DNA of 64,000 nucleotides from Acidocella sp. (GTDB lineage Bacteria; Pseudomonadota; Alphaproteobacteria; Acetobacterales; Acetobacteraceae). The stretch is from positions 1-64,000 of the forward strand of contig DAIDEE010000007.1 in assembly GCA_027308685.1 (NCBI GenBank), given 5' to 3'. A program made the translations under genes and the position numbers. Below, piece by piece: positions 26,859 through 34,728 of this stretch. The notes below the pieces were generated by a model. That model saw only the letters and a program-made list of their open reading frames with translations, was not told where the DNA came from and searched no databases. How positions within the stretch are numbered: position 1 is the first letter of the stretch; each line of letters opens with the position of its first letter.

Positions 26859-27977
26859 ATGTCATACAATAGTTTCGGCCTTCTTTTCAGAGTTACCACC
26901 TGGGGCGAGAGCCATGGCCCGGCGATTGGTTGTGTCATTGATGGCACCCCGCCAGGTTTGCGTTTATCAGAGGCCGACATCCAGCCATATCTCGATAAAC
27001 GCCGGCCTGGGCAGTCGAAATTCACGACCCAAAGGCAAGAGCCTGATCAGGTAAAAATTCTATCGGGAGTCTATGAAGGTCTGACGACGGGTACGCCGAT
27101 TGCGTTGGTCATTGAAAATGTCGATCAACGCTCGAAAGATTACAGCAATATAGCCGCACAATTCCGCCCGGGGCACGCGGATATCACATACGAATTGAAA
27201 TACGGTCATCGTGATCCGCGCGGCGGGGGCCGGTCCTCCGCCCGGGAAACTGCGATGCGGGTTGCGGCCGGAGCTGTTGCTCGTAAAATTCTGGGTGATC
27301 AGGTTGTTATCCGGGGTGCTATGGTTGCTCTTGGCAGTCATTGGGTGAGCCAGCCCCGCTGGGATTGGGATGAGGTTGAACGCAACCCGTTTTTTTGCCC
27401 TGACCCGGTTGCGGCGGATGAGTGGGAAGCTGTGCTGGATAGTATTCGTAAGCAGGGGTCTTCATTGGGCGCTGTCGTTGAAATCGTTGCTGACGGCGTG
27501 AAACCAGGGCTTGGCGCCCCGATCTATGGGAAGCTTGACGCAGATATTGCGGCGGGGCTGATGAGCATCAACGCGGTCAAAGGCGTGGAAATAGGGGATG
27601 GTTTTGCCGCCGCTGCCGCCCGTGGCGAGGATAACGCTGATGAAATGCGGATGAACGAGGGGGACGTACAGTTTCTTGCCAACCACGCTGGTGGCATTTT
27701 GGGGGGCATATCAACGGGCCAGCCGATTGTGGCACGGTTTGCCGTGAAGCCGACGAGTTCAATTCTCACGCCCGTTCGTGCGGTGGATCGTGCTGGAGCC
27801 GAGGTGCAATTGGTCACCAAGGGCCGCCATGACCCATGTGTGGGTATTCGCGCGGTGCCGGTAGGGGAGGCGATGCTGGCTTGTATTCTGGCGGACCACA
27901 TGCTGCGCCATCGTGCCCAAAACGGCGAAACCCCAGAAGCGCCAAGGCTGCCGAATTTGCGCTTCACGACACTGTGA
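26859..27977 (+). CDS. aroC: Chorismate synthase
   Basis: Last shared step of aromatic synthesis: 5-enolpyruvylshikimate 3-phosphate to chorismate, needing reduced FMN. Length is 372 residues, normal. Signature regions are complete: '[16 protein letters not shown]' near the start, '[10 protein letters not shown]', '[19 protein letters not shown]' with the FMN/phosphate-binding residues, '[14 protein letters not shown]' and '[14 protein letters not shown]'. The ATG at 26859 gives the canonical MSYNSFG N-terminus. It is not clustered with other aro genes here; the upstream MFS gene ends 38 bases before. Confidence 0.97.
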   Translation: MSYNSFGLLFRVTTWGESHGPAIGCVIDGTPPGLRLSEADIQPYLDKRRPGQSKFTTQRQEPDQVKILSGVYEGLTTGTPIALVIENVDQRSKDYSNIAAQFRPGHADITYELKYGHRDPRGGGRSSARETAMRVAAGAVARKILGDQVVIRGAMVALGSHWVSQPRWDWDEVERNPFFCPDPVAADEWEAVLDSIRKQGSSLGAVVEIVADGVKPGLGAPIYGKLDADIAAGLMSINAVKGVEIGDGFAAAAARGEDNADEMRMNEGDVQFLANHAGGILGGISTGQPIVARFAVKPTSSILTPVRAVDRAGAEVQLVTKGRHDPCVGIRAVPVGEAMLACILADHMLRHRAQNGETPEAPRLPNLRFTTL

Positions 27978-28013
27978 ATGTTATGGAAACGAATTGGCGC
28001 TAGAAGATAGAGA

Positions 28014-29192
28014 ATGGAATATCAGCACGCGAATGATTTTATAAATTTGGTCGGTAAATCAGCGTGGCGCGAGCGTGTGCAGACCATTACCGAACGTACC
28101 AATAAGCCAACCCGCTCGAGCAAACTCGCGGCGACGCGATTTCTGGCTGAATGTGCCATTGAAAAGGCCCGCCGGGGGCTGCCTTTGTCGTCCAGTGAAG
28201 CGTCTTTCGTGAATTTGGCAACCCGGTTGCCAATACTGTATGAGACACTGTCAGCGGGCGGTAAAGCCAGACTCAGTGAGACTCTGGAAGCAGCTATGCT
28301 GGGGGACGCAAACATTATCCCATTGCTTCATTTGATGCATACGGCTGAGTTGCAAAAGGCCCGTGGCTTCGAGGTAGCTTTCACGGGCTTGAATGATGCA
28401 ACGTCGTTTGATTTGCTCATTACACGCGGCGGCGCGGCCGCTGAAGTTGTTTGTGAGCCAATGTCTGCGGAAGACGGTCGTGCCGTGCACCATAGAGCCT
28501 GGACAGCCTTGGTTGATCGGGTTGATCCAGATCTGCAGACCTGGCTGGCTGCCCACCCGGGCAGATATTTGCTGAAGATGACCCTGCCGCAAGGTCTGAA
28601 GTCAGCCCCAGATGCTCAAGATCTGCCCGCCCTTCATGCCCGTATCAACAATATGCTCTCAACGGCGCGGCGCTCGGATTATGATGAGGCTGCGGTCCTG
28701 CGGCTTGACCCGCTGCTTCTCGCCGGGGCCCAAGCACATGATGGCCAGGTTCATCAAGCAGGAATGATGGCCAAGCTGAAGCGTGAATTTGGCCCGGAAG
28801 CATATTTTTCGGTGACGGAAGCCAACCGAAGTGTGTTTGTCATCGCTGCTCGTGGTAGTTCGGAAAACCAGATCGCAGGAGCAGTGCGCCGCCGGATGTC
28901 AGCGATTGCTCCAGCCCGATTGACGGGTGAGCGGCCTGGTATTTTGGCGATGATGATTGATGATACTGATCAGGCAGAATGGAAAACTCTGTGCGACCAA
29001 CTGTTGCTTGAGGGTGAGGCTAGACAATTTCTGACATTTCAGGAAGCCCGAAATGTTATTGCTGTCACCTGTGCCTCGCGTTTTGAGCTGGCTCATATTG
29101 GGGCCTCGCAAGGAGATTTGCGCTTTCGCAACCCTATGCACCCTGATGCCAAATCGCAAGCACTTGCCCCTGCGGTGGTATCAACGTTCTAG
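28014..29192 (+). CDS. Conserved-looking hypothetical protein with possible PD-(D/E)xK-like core
   Basis: Protein of 392 residues that I do not recognise. It has no signal peptide or membrane segment, so is likely cytosolic. After a helical N-terminal region (1-120), residues 118-150 read as beta-alpha-beta with 'ARGFEVAFTG', then D133 in FDLLI and E144-V-V-C-E148. The spacing resembles the D...ExE/K core of restriction-endonuclease-like folds, with C replacing the usual x-K part, so any nuclease activity is doubtful. The rest (residues 160-392) is alpha/beta with no familiar motif. The gene follows aroC by 36 bases in the same direction and could be co-transcribed. Confidence 0.75.
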   Translation: MEYQHANDFINLVGKSAWRERVQTITERTNKPTRSSKLAATRFLAECAIEKARRGLPLSSSEASFVNLATRLPILYETLSAGGKARLSETLEAAMLGDANIIPLLHLMHTAELQKARGFEVAFTGLNDATSFDLLITRGGAAAEVVCEPMSAEDGRAVHHRAWTALVDRVDPDLQTWLAAHPGRYLLKMTLPQGLKSAPDAQDLPALHARINNMLSTARRSDYDEAAVLRLDPLLLAGAQAHDGQVHQAGMMAKLKREFGPEAYFSVTEANRSVFVIAARGSSENQIAGAVRRRMSAIAPARLTGERPGILAMMIDDTDQAEWKTLCDQLLLEGEARQFLTFQEARNVIAVTCASRFELAHIGASQGDLRFRNPMHPDAKSQALAPAVVSTF

Positions 29193-29198
29193 TGTATC

Positions 29199-30197
29199 TT
29201 AAATTTGACATAGCCTTGCCAAACGAATGGCGGTGTGGCCCCGGCTGGGTTTCAGACTGGGCATTATAAGCAGGCAGTCATCATGAGGCGTGCGAATTTC
29301 AACGTCACCGTCGTGCGCAATCAATGTATCTTTTGTCTTAATAATTTCGCCACCCCAAAAATTCCGCACGAACACAAATCGATTGGTGCGTGCCGTAACA
29401 AGCTGCGTGACTTCCGCAAATCGGGTTGGCGTTGATGGCCGGGTGGTCTCGTGGGCCATCCCCGCATGGTGCAGTAAGGCCTTAATCGTCGCACGTATTT
29501 GCAGGACAGTCGTGAATTCCCAATGCTGCCCTGCTTCCACCAATACGCATCCGGCCTGCCCCGGATGTTCCGTAAATCGACCGTAGTCGATCAGCCGCTT
29601 GCCACCGGCATGACCTTGGTCAGCAATCACCATCGATGGTGTGCCGATTGCCAAAGCAAGGTTGCGGCCTTGTTTGCCGGGCCCGCACAGCAGCAGAGCT
29701 TCCGAAGGCCACAGCATTGAATGGAGATCAAGCACAATATCCGCAGCATCGATCAAAGGCCGGATCTCCCGTGCCCGGTCAAGTTCGAGCGACCGCCTGA
29801 CTCCAAACAGGTCGATATCGTCCCAGACACGGTTCATGTCTTCTTCGACGAATCGGGATGACACGGGATTTTCCGGGTCGAACCGTGCAAAAGCAGCGAG
29901 ATTTGCGAAGCCAAAAGTTAGCTTTCCGAGACGTGGGGTATAATTGGCACGCAACATTTCGTCCAAGACGATGGCACCGGCGAATTCGTTGCCGTGAATC
30001 AATGAGACGAGGACCACGTGGGGACCAGCAAAGCCTGAGTCGATGGTCGTGAATCCGGCGATCCCCGTATTGCCCAAATGCCACGGCGAGAGGTCCGGTG
30101 TTTTGATAAACACCGGGAAATACGGCAGGTCGCTTGGTAAAACAGCGGCTGGCGCCGTCGTTTCGGTTGGCGGTGATGAGTTGGCCGGATTTGGCAT
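29199..30197 (-). CDS. Succinylglutamate desuccinylase/aspartoacylase-family hydrolase
   Basis: Zn-dependent M14-type amidohydrolase of 332 residues. Metal ligands are H68 and E71 (IHGNEFAG) and H159 (LDLHS); the catalytic Glu is E221 in VEAGQHW; the substrate-binding Asn-Arg is in 'DMNRVW'. The family removes acyl groups from N-acyl amino acids or related amides, and the exact substrate cannot be stated. The first 35 residues are Ala/Pro/Thr-rich and look disordered; there is no signal peptide. It is divergent from the ELM1-like gene, with under 100 bases between the starts. Confidence 0.88.
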   Translation of the reverse strand: MPNPANSSPPTETTAPAAVLPSDLPYFPVFIKTPDLSPWHLGNTGIAGFTTIDSGFAGPHVVLVSLIHGNEFAGAIVLDEMLRANYTPRLGKLTFGFANLAAFARFDPENPVSSRFVEEDMNRVWDDIDLFGVRRSLELDRAREIRPLIDAADIVLDLHSMLWPSEALLLCGPGKQGRNLALAIGTPSMVIADQGHAGGKRLIDYGRFTEHPGQAGCVLVEAGQHWEFTTVLQIRATIKALLHHAGMAHETTRPSTPTRFAEVTQLVTARTNRFVFVRNFWGGEIIKTKDTLIAHDGDVEIRTPHDDCLLIMPSLKPSRGHTAIRLARLCQI

Positions 30198-30295
30198 AAC
30201 AACACTCTACTCAGACCCCAGTCAGGCGCAAATACTGATGATCCACGACGGCCTGAATATTGACGCGCCGGGCTGTGGGCCGCAAACCGCCGCCT

Positions 30296-31246
30296 ATGGA
30301 GATTGCACGGATTTTATGCACGGATTTGGCGGGTCTGCGGGCTCAGGCTATGGGGCTGGCGGAAGCTGCGGGTTTAACCCCGGATTTGCGTACGCTGACG
30401 ATCAAAAAACCATGGTCGAGCCTGTCGCCAGCCCTTTGGCCAAATCCGCTAAAAGCCATTGAAGGACCGGCCGTCGCAGAGCCACTGCCTCGGTTAATTA
30501 TCGGCTGTGGCGGGGCCGGCGCGCGCGTTGCCGCGGCATTGCGACGGCCAGATGTTAAAGTGGTGGTGATTCAGCATCCGCGTATGTCGCTGAAAAAATT
30601 CGATTTAGTCTTTGCCGGGCGTCACGACGGGATTGCGGGCCCTAATGTGGTTGTGACCCGTAATGCGCTGCATCGTGTCACGCCCCAAAGACTAGCTCAC
30701 GAAGCGGACCTGTGGCGCCCTTTTTTTGCGGCTCAGCCCCGGCCGCTGGTGGCGGTTTTGCTGGGGGGGAGTAATGGCCGTTATCGGTTCGATGCCGCCG
30801 CCGCTGAGGTATTTGGGGCGCAACTCGCATTCATGATGGGTCAGGACCATACCGGCCTTATTATTACGCCGTCACGCCGGACCGATCCGGCGGTGATTTC
30901 GGTATTGCGTCGGATGTTGGAGCCCTTGGGTGCCTGGATTTGGGACGGCACTGGTGAAAATCCTTACTTCGGGATGCTTGGTCTTGCCGATGCGGTGATT
31001 GTGAGCGCCGACTCGGTCTCGATGGTGTCAGAGGCCGTGGCGACCTCGAACCCGGTTTTCTTGTTGCGGTTGCCCGGTAAATCGTCCCGAATTGGGGCCT
31101 TTATGGACATGCTGGTGGCTGATGGCCGGGTACGGGACTTTGCCGGACGGTTCGAGACATGGGATTGTGAACCACTTGACGATACGCCGCTGGCAGGCGC
31201 GAGATTACGGCAATTGTTGGAAGTCCAAGAGAACGGTTCATGTTAG
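30296..31246 (+). CDS. ELM1/GtrOC1-family putative nucleoside-diphospho-sugar-binding protein
   Basis: Protein of about 316 residues matching the 'mitochondrial fission ELM1-like' family: N-terminal 'AGLRAQAMGLAEAAG', 'IIGCGGAGARVA', 'VVVIQHPRM', 'FDLVFAGRHDG', 'VTRNALHRV', then 'VLLGGSNGRYRF' and the C-terminal 'DAVIVSADSVSMVSEA', which look like a GT-B glycosyltransferase fold. Despite the name, the bacterial role is unknown; sugar transfer to envelope polymers is a reasonable guess. Start is uncertain: ATG 30296, GTG 30275 or TTG 30260. The stop overlaps the ATG of the next gene by seven bases, so the two are coupled. Confidence 0.82.
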   Translation: MEIARILCTDLAGLRAQAMGLAEAAGLTPDLRTLTIKKPWSSLSPALWPNPLKAIEGPAVAEPLPRLIIGCGGAGARVAAALRRPDVKVVVIQHPRMSLKKFDLVFAGRHDGIAGPNVVVTRNALHRVTPQRLAHEADLWRPFFAAQPRPLVAVLLGGSNGRYRFDAAAAEVFGAQLAFMMGQDHTGLIITPSRRTDPAVISVLRRMLEPLGAWIWDGTGENPYFGMLGLADAVIVSADSVSMVSEAVATSNPVFLLRLPGKSSRIGAFMDMLVADGRVRDFAGRFETWDCEPLDDTPLAGARLRQLLEVQENGSC

Positions 31247-33135
31247 ACATCGAAACATTCGATAATCGGCGCGGCGGCAATGTTGTTTATAAGGCGTTGG
31301 CGCACCCTCTCGCGGCTGAGGCATTGGCCCGGTTGGCGTTGAAACTTAACAAGGCGGGCGCGACGGCGATATATGATCCAGATGGCATCGCCGGCCCGTT
31401 GCTGGCGTTAAGTCCGCTGATCAATATCGAAGGTATCTATGTGCATGATACTCTGGCGGTGGGCGAAGCGCGTGGGAGTCATATTGCCCGCCCCCTGACC
31501 GACCTGCCCCATTCCAGCGCCGCCACAGTGCTTGTTGCAGCGTTTGATGCTGGTCGGCTGACCGCCCGTATCAAAGCATTGTTGCCCGCAACATGGGGTA
31601 TTGTGACGCTTGACGATGTTAAGCTGCCGGACGGGTTGGTTACAAATGTAAAGCGCTATCTCGATCCCGTAAATTTTGCGACGAATTTTGTGTTTTTCCG
31701 GGATGACGACCATTTCGCGACACGTTTGACCACGGCCAACTACTGGGCTGGCTATGGCGCGACAGCCGTAAAATTTTTCCATCGTTTGTTTGACGAAGCT
31801 GGTGCGGTGTTGGCTGAGTGGGAGACGCCTGCGCCAACAAAAGCCGGAGGGTTTATTATTGATAGCCGCGAGGTCAGGCAGCGGTTTAATCTTGGCGCTT
31901 TCACTGGCCAGCTATTTATTCATGCGGTTGGTGTGGCTGGGCACGATGTCGTTAAATATGCACTGGATGTTTATTCGACCGACAATGGCGCATCGCTATC
32001 GTGCACGCATGACGCCAACGCTTGGCCCTCTGATCGGTTTGCGGGTTTGCCAGCACCACGCGATGATGAAAATGTCGTGTTATGGGCGCAAAATAGCCAT
32101 GCTGTCGCAATTCCCGCAGGTGCCATGGCGTTGGATCGGATGGGCACCGAGGCACCTGTTAAAATTGAGATTGAAATTCCCGCATTCGCGACGCTCCCCT
32201 TGGATGTCGCAGCGTTTTTTCCCGGTTTGAAATGGCCGGCGCAAATTGAATTGCGTGCTGGCCGCCACCTCGTCAGGCCTCGATATGAAGTAACGCGCCG
32301 CGGCCGAACACGCATTGCGCATATCAATGTTGAACGTGGTGATCTGCAACCCGATCCGGGTATCAAAATTTTATCGTCCGCATTGGGGCGGGGATTCCTG
32401 TTGCCATTCCCGATTATGCCGCGCCAAACTTACAAAACCATCGTGCAGCCCACGCCCATGGCGATCAGTGAAATGAATATGCCGTTGCGCGTCGATATTT
32501 TTGACACTGATGGCGGAAAAATTGCTGAGCATTATATCGGGTTGTTGCCGCGGGATCATAATGTTGCGGTTGACCTGGATGATTTACTGCCGCCCGATGT
32601 GCTACTTGCCGGGGGACACGCCGAGCTGGTTTATGATTTCCGCAATGGTGGGGATGCCAACGGCTGGTTGCATGCGCTTTTCCGCTTTGAGGATCGGGTA
32701 AGCGGCCATGCTGCCGAGAGCAGTTTCGGCGCCCATATGTTCAATACGATGATGACCTATAAAGGTGAGCCGCAATCATACAACGGCCCACCGCCAGGGC
32801 TGTCGACCAGGTTGTTCTTGAAATTAGGGTTATTGGGTCGTTCGAGCTTCTGCGTCCTGATTTATCCGGCTTCTGCCGCCTGGAACGAAAAATCCAGCAC
32901 GAATTTGGAGCTCTATGACCAAGAGGGCCTGCTTTTAGATACAAAGTCGCTCCAAATTGCCTGTTCTGGCTCGGCTATTGTGTATCCAACTGCTTATTTC
33001 GAAACGGAAAAACTCCATGCGGCTGGTGATGCAGGCTATGTTTTGATCCGGGACATGACCTGCCGGTTGTTTGGCTTCCACGGCGTGACGGATGGAGCAG
33101 GAAGCTTTTCCCTTGACCATATGTTTGGATTTTAG
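31240..33135 (+). CDS. Unrecognised 631-residue protein coupled to the ELM1-like gene
   Basis: Large protein with no family I can name. Residues 1-170 look like a Rossmann-type alpha/beta domain ('AGATAIYDPDGIAGPL', 'TVLVAAFDAGRL', 'WGIVTLDDV'). Residues 200 to the end are mostly short beta strands with conserved-looking aromatic and acidic positions ('RYEVTRRGRTRIAHINVERGD', 'VDIFDTDGGKIAEHYIGLLPRD', 'LFRFEDRVSGHAAESSFGAHMF'), suggesting two or more beta-sandwich modules. There is no signal peptide or membrane segment. ATG 31240 overlaps the ELM1-like stop by seven bases, pointing to a shared pathway. A surface-polymer role is only a guess from that neighbour. Confidence 0.8.
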   Translation: MLDIETFDNRRGGNVVYKALAHPLAAEALARLALKLNKAGATAIYDPDGIAGPLLALSPLINIEGIYVHDTLAVGEARGSHIARPLTDLPHSSAATVLVAAFDAGRLTARIKALLPATWGIVTLDDVKLPDGLVTNVKRYLDPVNFATNFVFFRDDDHFATRLTTANYWAGYGATAVKFFHRLFDEAGAVLAEWETPAPTKAGGFIIDSREVRQRFNLGAFTGQLFIHAVGVAGHDVVKYALDVYSTDNGASLSCTHDANAWPSDRFAGLPAPRDDENVVLWAQNSHAVAIPAGAMALDRMGTEAPVKIEIEIPAFATLPLDVAAFFPGLKWPAQIELRAGRHLVRPRYEVTRRGRTRIAHINVERGDLQPDPGIKILSSALGRGFLLPFPIMPRQTYKTIVQPTPMAISEMNMPLRVDIFDTDGGKIAEHYIGLLPRDHNVAVDLDDLLPPDVLLAGGHAELVYDFRNGGDANGWLHALFRFEDRVSGHAAESSFGAHMFNTMMTYKGEPQSYNGPPPGLSTRLFLKLGLLGRSSFCVLIYPASAAWNEKSSTNLELYDQEGLLLDTKSLQIACSGSAIVYPTAYFETEKLHAAGDAGYVLIRDMTCRLFGFHGVTDGAGSFSLDHMFGF

Positions 33136-33155
33136 GCTGAGGTGGCTGCCCCAGA

Positions 33156-33230
33156 TGGTGGGCGCGACAGGGATTGAACCTGTGACCCTTCGCGTGTGAA
33201 GCGAATGCTCTACCGCTGAGCTACGCGCCC
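33156..33230 (-). tRNA. tRNA-Val (anticodon CAC)
   Basis: Reverse complement folds as a full cloverleaf of 75 bases including an encoded CCA: acceptor GGGCGCG pairs with CGCGCCC, D-arm 'GCTCAGCGGTAGAGC', anticodon stem TTCGC/GCGAA around TTCACAC giving anticodon CAC, and T-arm 'ACAGGTTCAATCCCTGT'. It reads GUG (valine). It sits 20 bases beyond the stop of the 631-residue protein gene on the opposite strand. No integrase or duplicated tRNA end is found nearby, so there is no sign of use as an attachment site. Confidence 0.97.
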
Positions 33231-33318
33231 GTTTTGGGAGGCCATCGGATAGGCCGGGTAGACCGAATTTGTCAACCGCGCCGATGTAACCCTGCCTCGC
33301 GCAGACGTTAGTTTCCGA

Positions 33319-34728
33319 ATGGCGGGAGAACACCATTATAGGGTGACTGCAGGAAGCGAAGAGGCAAGAAAGACAATGCTCGACGAGTTGGATAGGATCC
33401 CGTGGAATAAGTTCCATCGTAGAATTTCGATCGCTCTAGGGTTGGGCTGGGGGATGGATGCGTTTGAAGTCACGCTCGTCGGGTCCATTTTAGGTGTTCT
33501 TGGCCCACTTTGGCACTTAGACGGTTTCGCCCTCTCAGCGATTCTCGGAGTTTGGTTTGCTGGGATCATGCTCGGCGCTTTGGGTTTTGGCTTGCTGGCA
33601 GATCGTTTTGGCCGCCGCGCAGTATTTCTGGCCAGCCTCATGATATACGGCATTGCCACCTTCGCTACGGCTTTTGCGCCTGGGATCGTCATATTGCTGC
33701 TCCTCAGGTTTATCGCTGGTGTGGGTGTTGGAGCAGAATACTCTGCGGTTAATGCGGCAATCGCCGAACTTATCCCCAGCGCAAAACGTGGATTTGCGGC
33801 TAGTTTCGTGATGAACTTCTGGTCGGTTGGTACCTTGTTTGCGGCTTTACTCTCCTGGTTGTTGTTTTCGCTCATGCCCGCAGATTTTGCGTGGCGAATT
33901 GTCTTCGCTTGTGGTGGCTTGGTGGCGCTATCGACCCTATGGCTGCGACGTGAGTTACCCGAATCCCCCCGTTGGCTATTGGCGCAGGGTCGGGTGCCGG
34001 AGGCTGAGGCGATCATTGCAGCGATGAAGCGTGGCCAGGCAAGCTCGCCCAGTCATGGGATTCGCAGCGGCAAATTCGTGCGGGTGAAGTCTCATCTCAT
34101 TGCAGATTTACGGACTCTCGTAACGCGCCATAAAGCCGTTTTGGCGTTAGGTTGTGTGCTCGATTTTGCCGAAGCCGGTGGTTATTACGGCCTGTTCGCC
34201 TTTTTGCCTTTAGCGGTGCTGCCGAACCTGCATTTGGCGGCAACGGCTCTTCCGCCGTTTTACATCGCGGGCAGTTTGGGCGCCTTACTCGGCGGTACGA
34301 TTGTGAGCCTGTTGCTGGACAGGCTTGGCCGTAAGCCCGTCGTGAGCTTTTGTTACGGGGCAACAGCTCTTGCATGCCTTGGGTTTGCAGCCTTAGCGCC
34401 TGCTGGTGCGGCAGAGGTTATTATGGGATTTGTTGTCGTGAATATGCTGGCCACGGCGAGTTGGGTTGGGGCCTACCCAACATTTTCAGAGCTTTTTCCC
34501 ACTAATTTGCGGGCCAGTGGCATTGGAATATCGGTCGCCGTTGGACGGATCGGTGCATTGATTTCGCCTTTTTTAATTGCCTATGCAGGCCGAAGCGGCT
34601 TGGCTGCGGCACTGGGCGTGCTGGCAGGATTCTGGGTAATAGGATTCCTGGCAATGTTGGTGTGGTTGTTTGCAGGGGTCGAAGCGCGTGGCATGTCACT
34701 TGAGCGCCTGAGCAAATTCCCAGCGTGA
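33319..34728 (+). CDS. MFS transporter, sugar/aromatic-acid:H+ symporter-like
   Basis: Inner membrane protein of 469 residues with 12 hydrophobic segments. The N-terminal 'LDELDRIPWNKFHRRISIALGLGWGMDAFEV' region (split across residues 21-52) is typical of the metabolite:H+ symporter group (NiaP/SV2-like). Loop 2-3 has 'GLLADRFGRRAVF', loop 8-9 has 'LLLDRLGRKPVV', and 'PELPESPRW'-like 'RRELPESPRWLL' precedes the central cytosolic loop. The substrate is unknown. Its last codons overlap the GTG start of the phosphoesterase/radical SAM gene (GTGA), so the transporter probably moves a substrate or product of that enzyme. Confidence 0.9.
   Translation: MAGEHHYRVTAGSEEARKTMLDELDRIPWNKFHRRISIALGLGWGMDAFEVTLVGSILGVLGPLWHLDGFALSAILGVWFAGIMLGALGFGLLADRFGRRAVFLASLMIYGIATFATAFAPGIVILLLLRFIAGVGVGAEYSAVNAAIAELIPSAKRGFAASFVMNFWSVGTLFAALLSWLLFSLMPADFAWRIVFACGGLVALSTLWLRRELPESPRWLLAQGRVPEAEAIIAAMKRGQASSPSHGIRSGKFVRVKSHLIADLRTLVTRHKAVLALGCVLDFAEAGGYYGLFAFLPLAVLPNLHLAATALPPFYIAGSLGALLGGTIVSLLLDRLGRKPVVSFCYGATALACLGFAALAPAGAAEVIMGFVVVNMLATASWVGAYPTFSELFPTNLRASGIGISVAVGRIGALISPFLIAYAGRSGLAAALGVLAGFWVIGFLAMLVWLFAGVEARGMSLERLSKFPA

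Noticed and set aside
30043-30462. Gly-rich open frame spanning the start region between the aspartoacylase-like and ELM1-like genes
   Set aside because: Overlaps two better-supported genes in other frames and has no conserved feature; the glycine run comes from the ELM1 frame shifted by one.
33136-33318. tRNA-Val as an integration (attachment) site for a mobile island
   Set aside because: No integrase gene, no repeated tRNA 3' end nearby and flanking genes look chromosomal.
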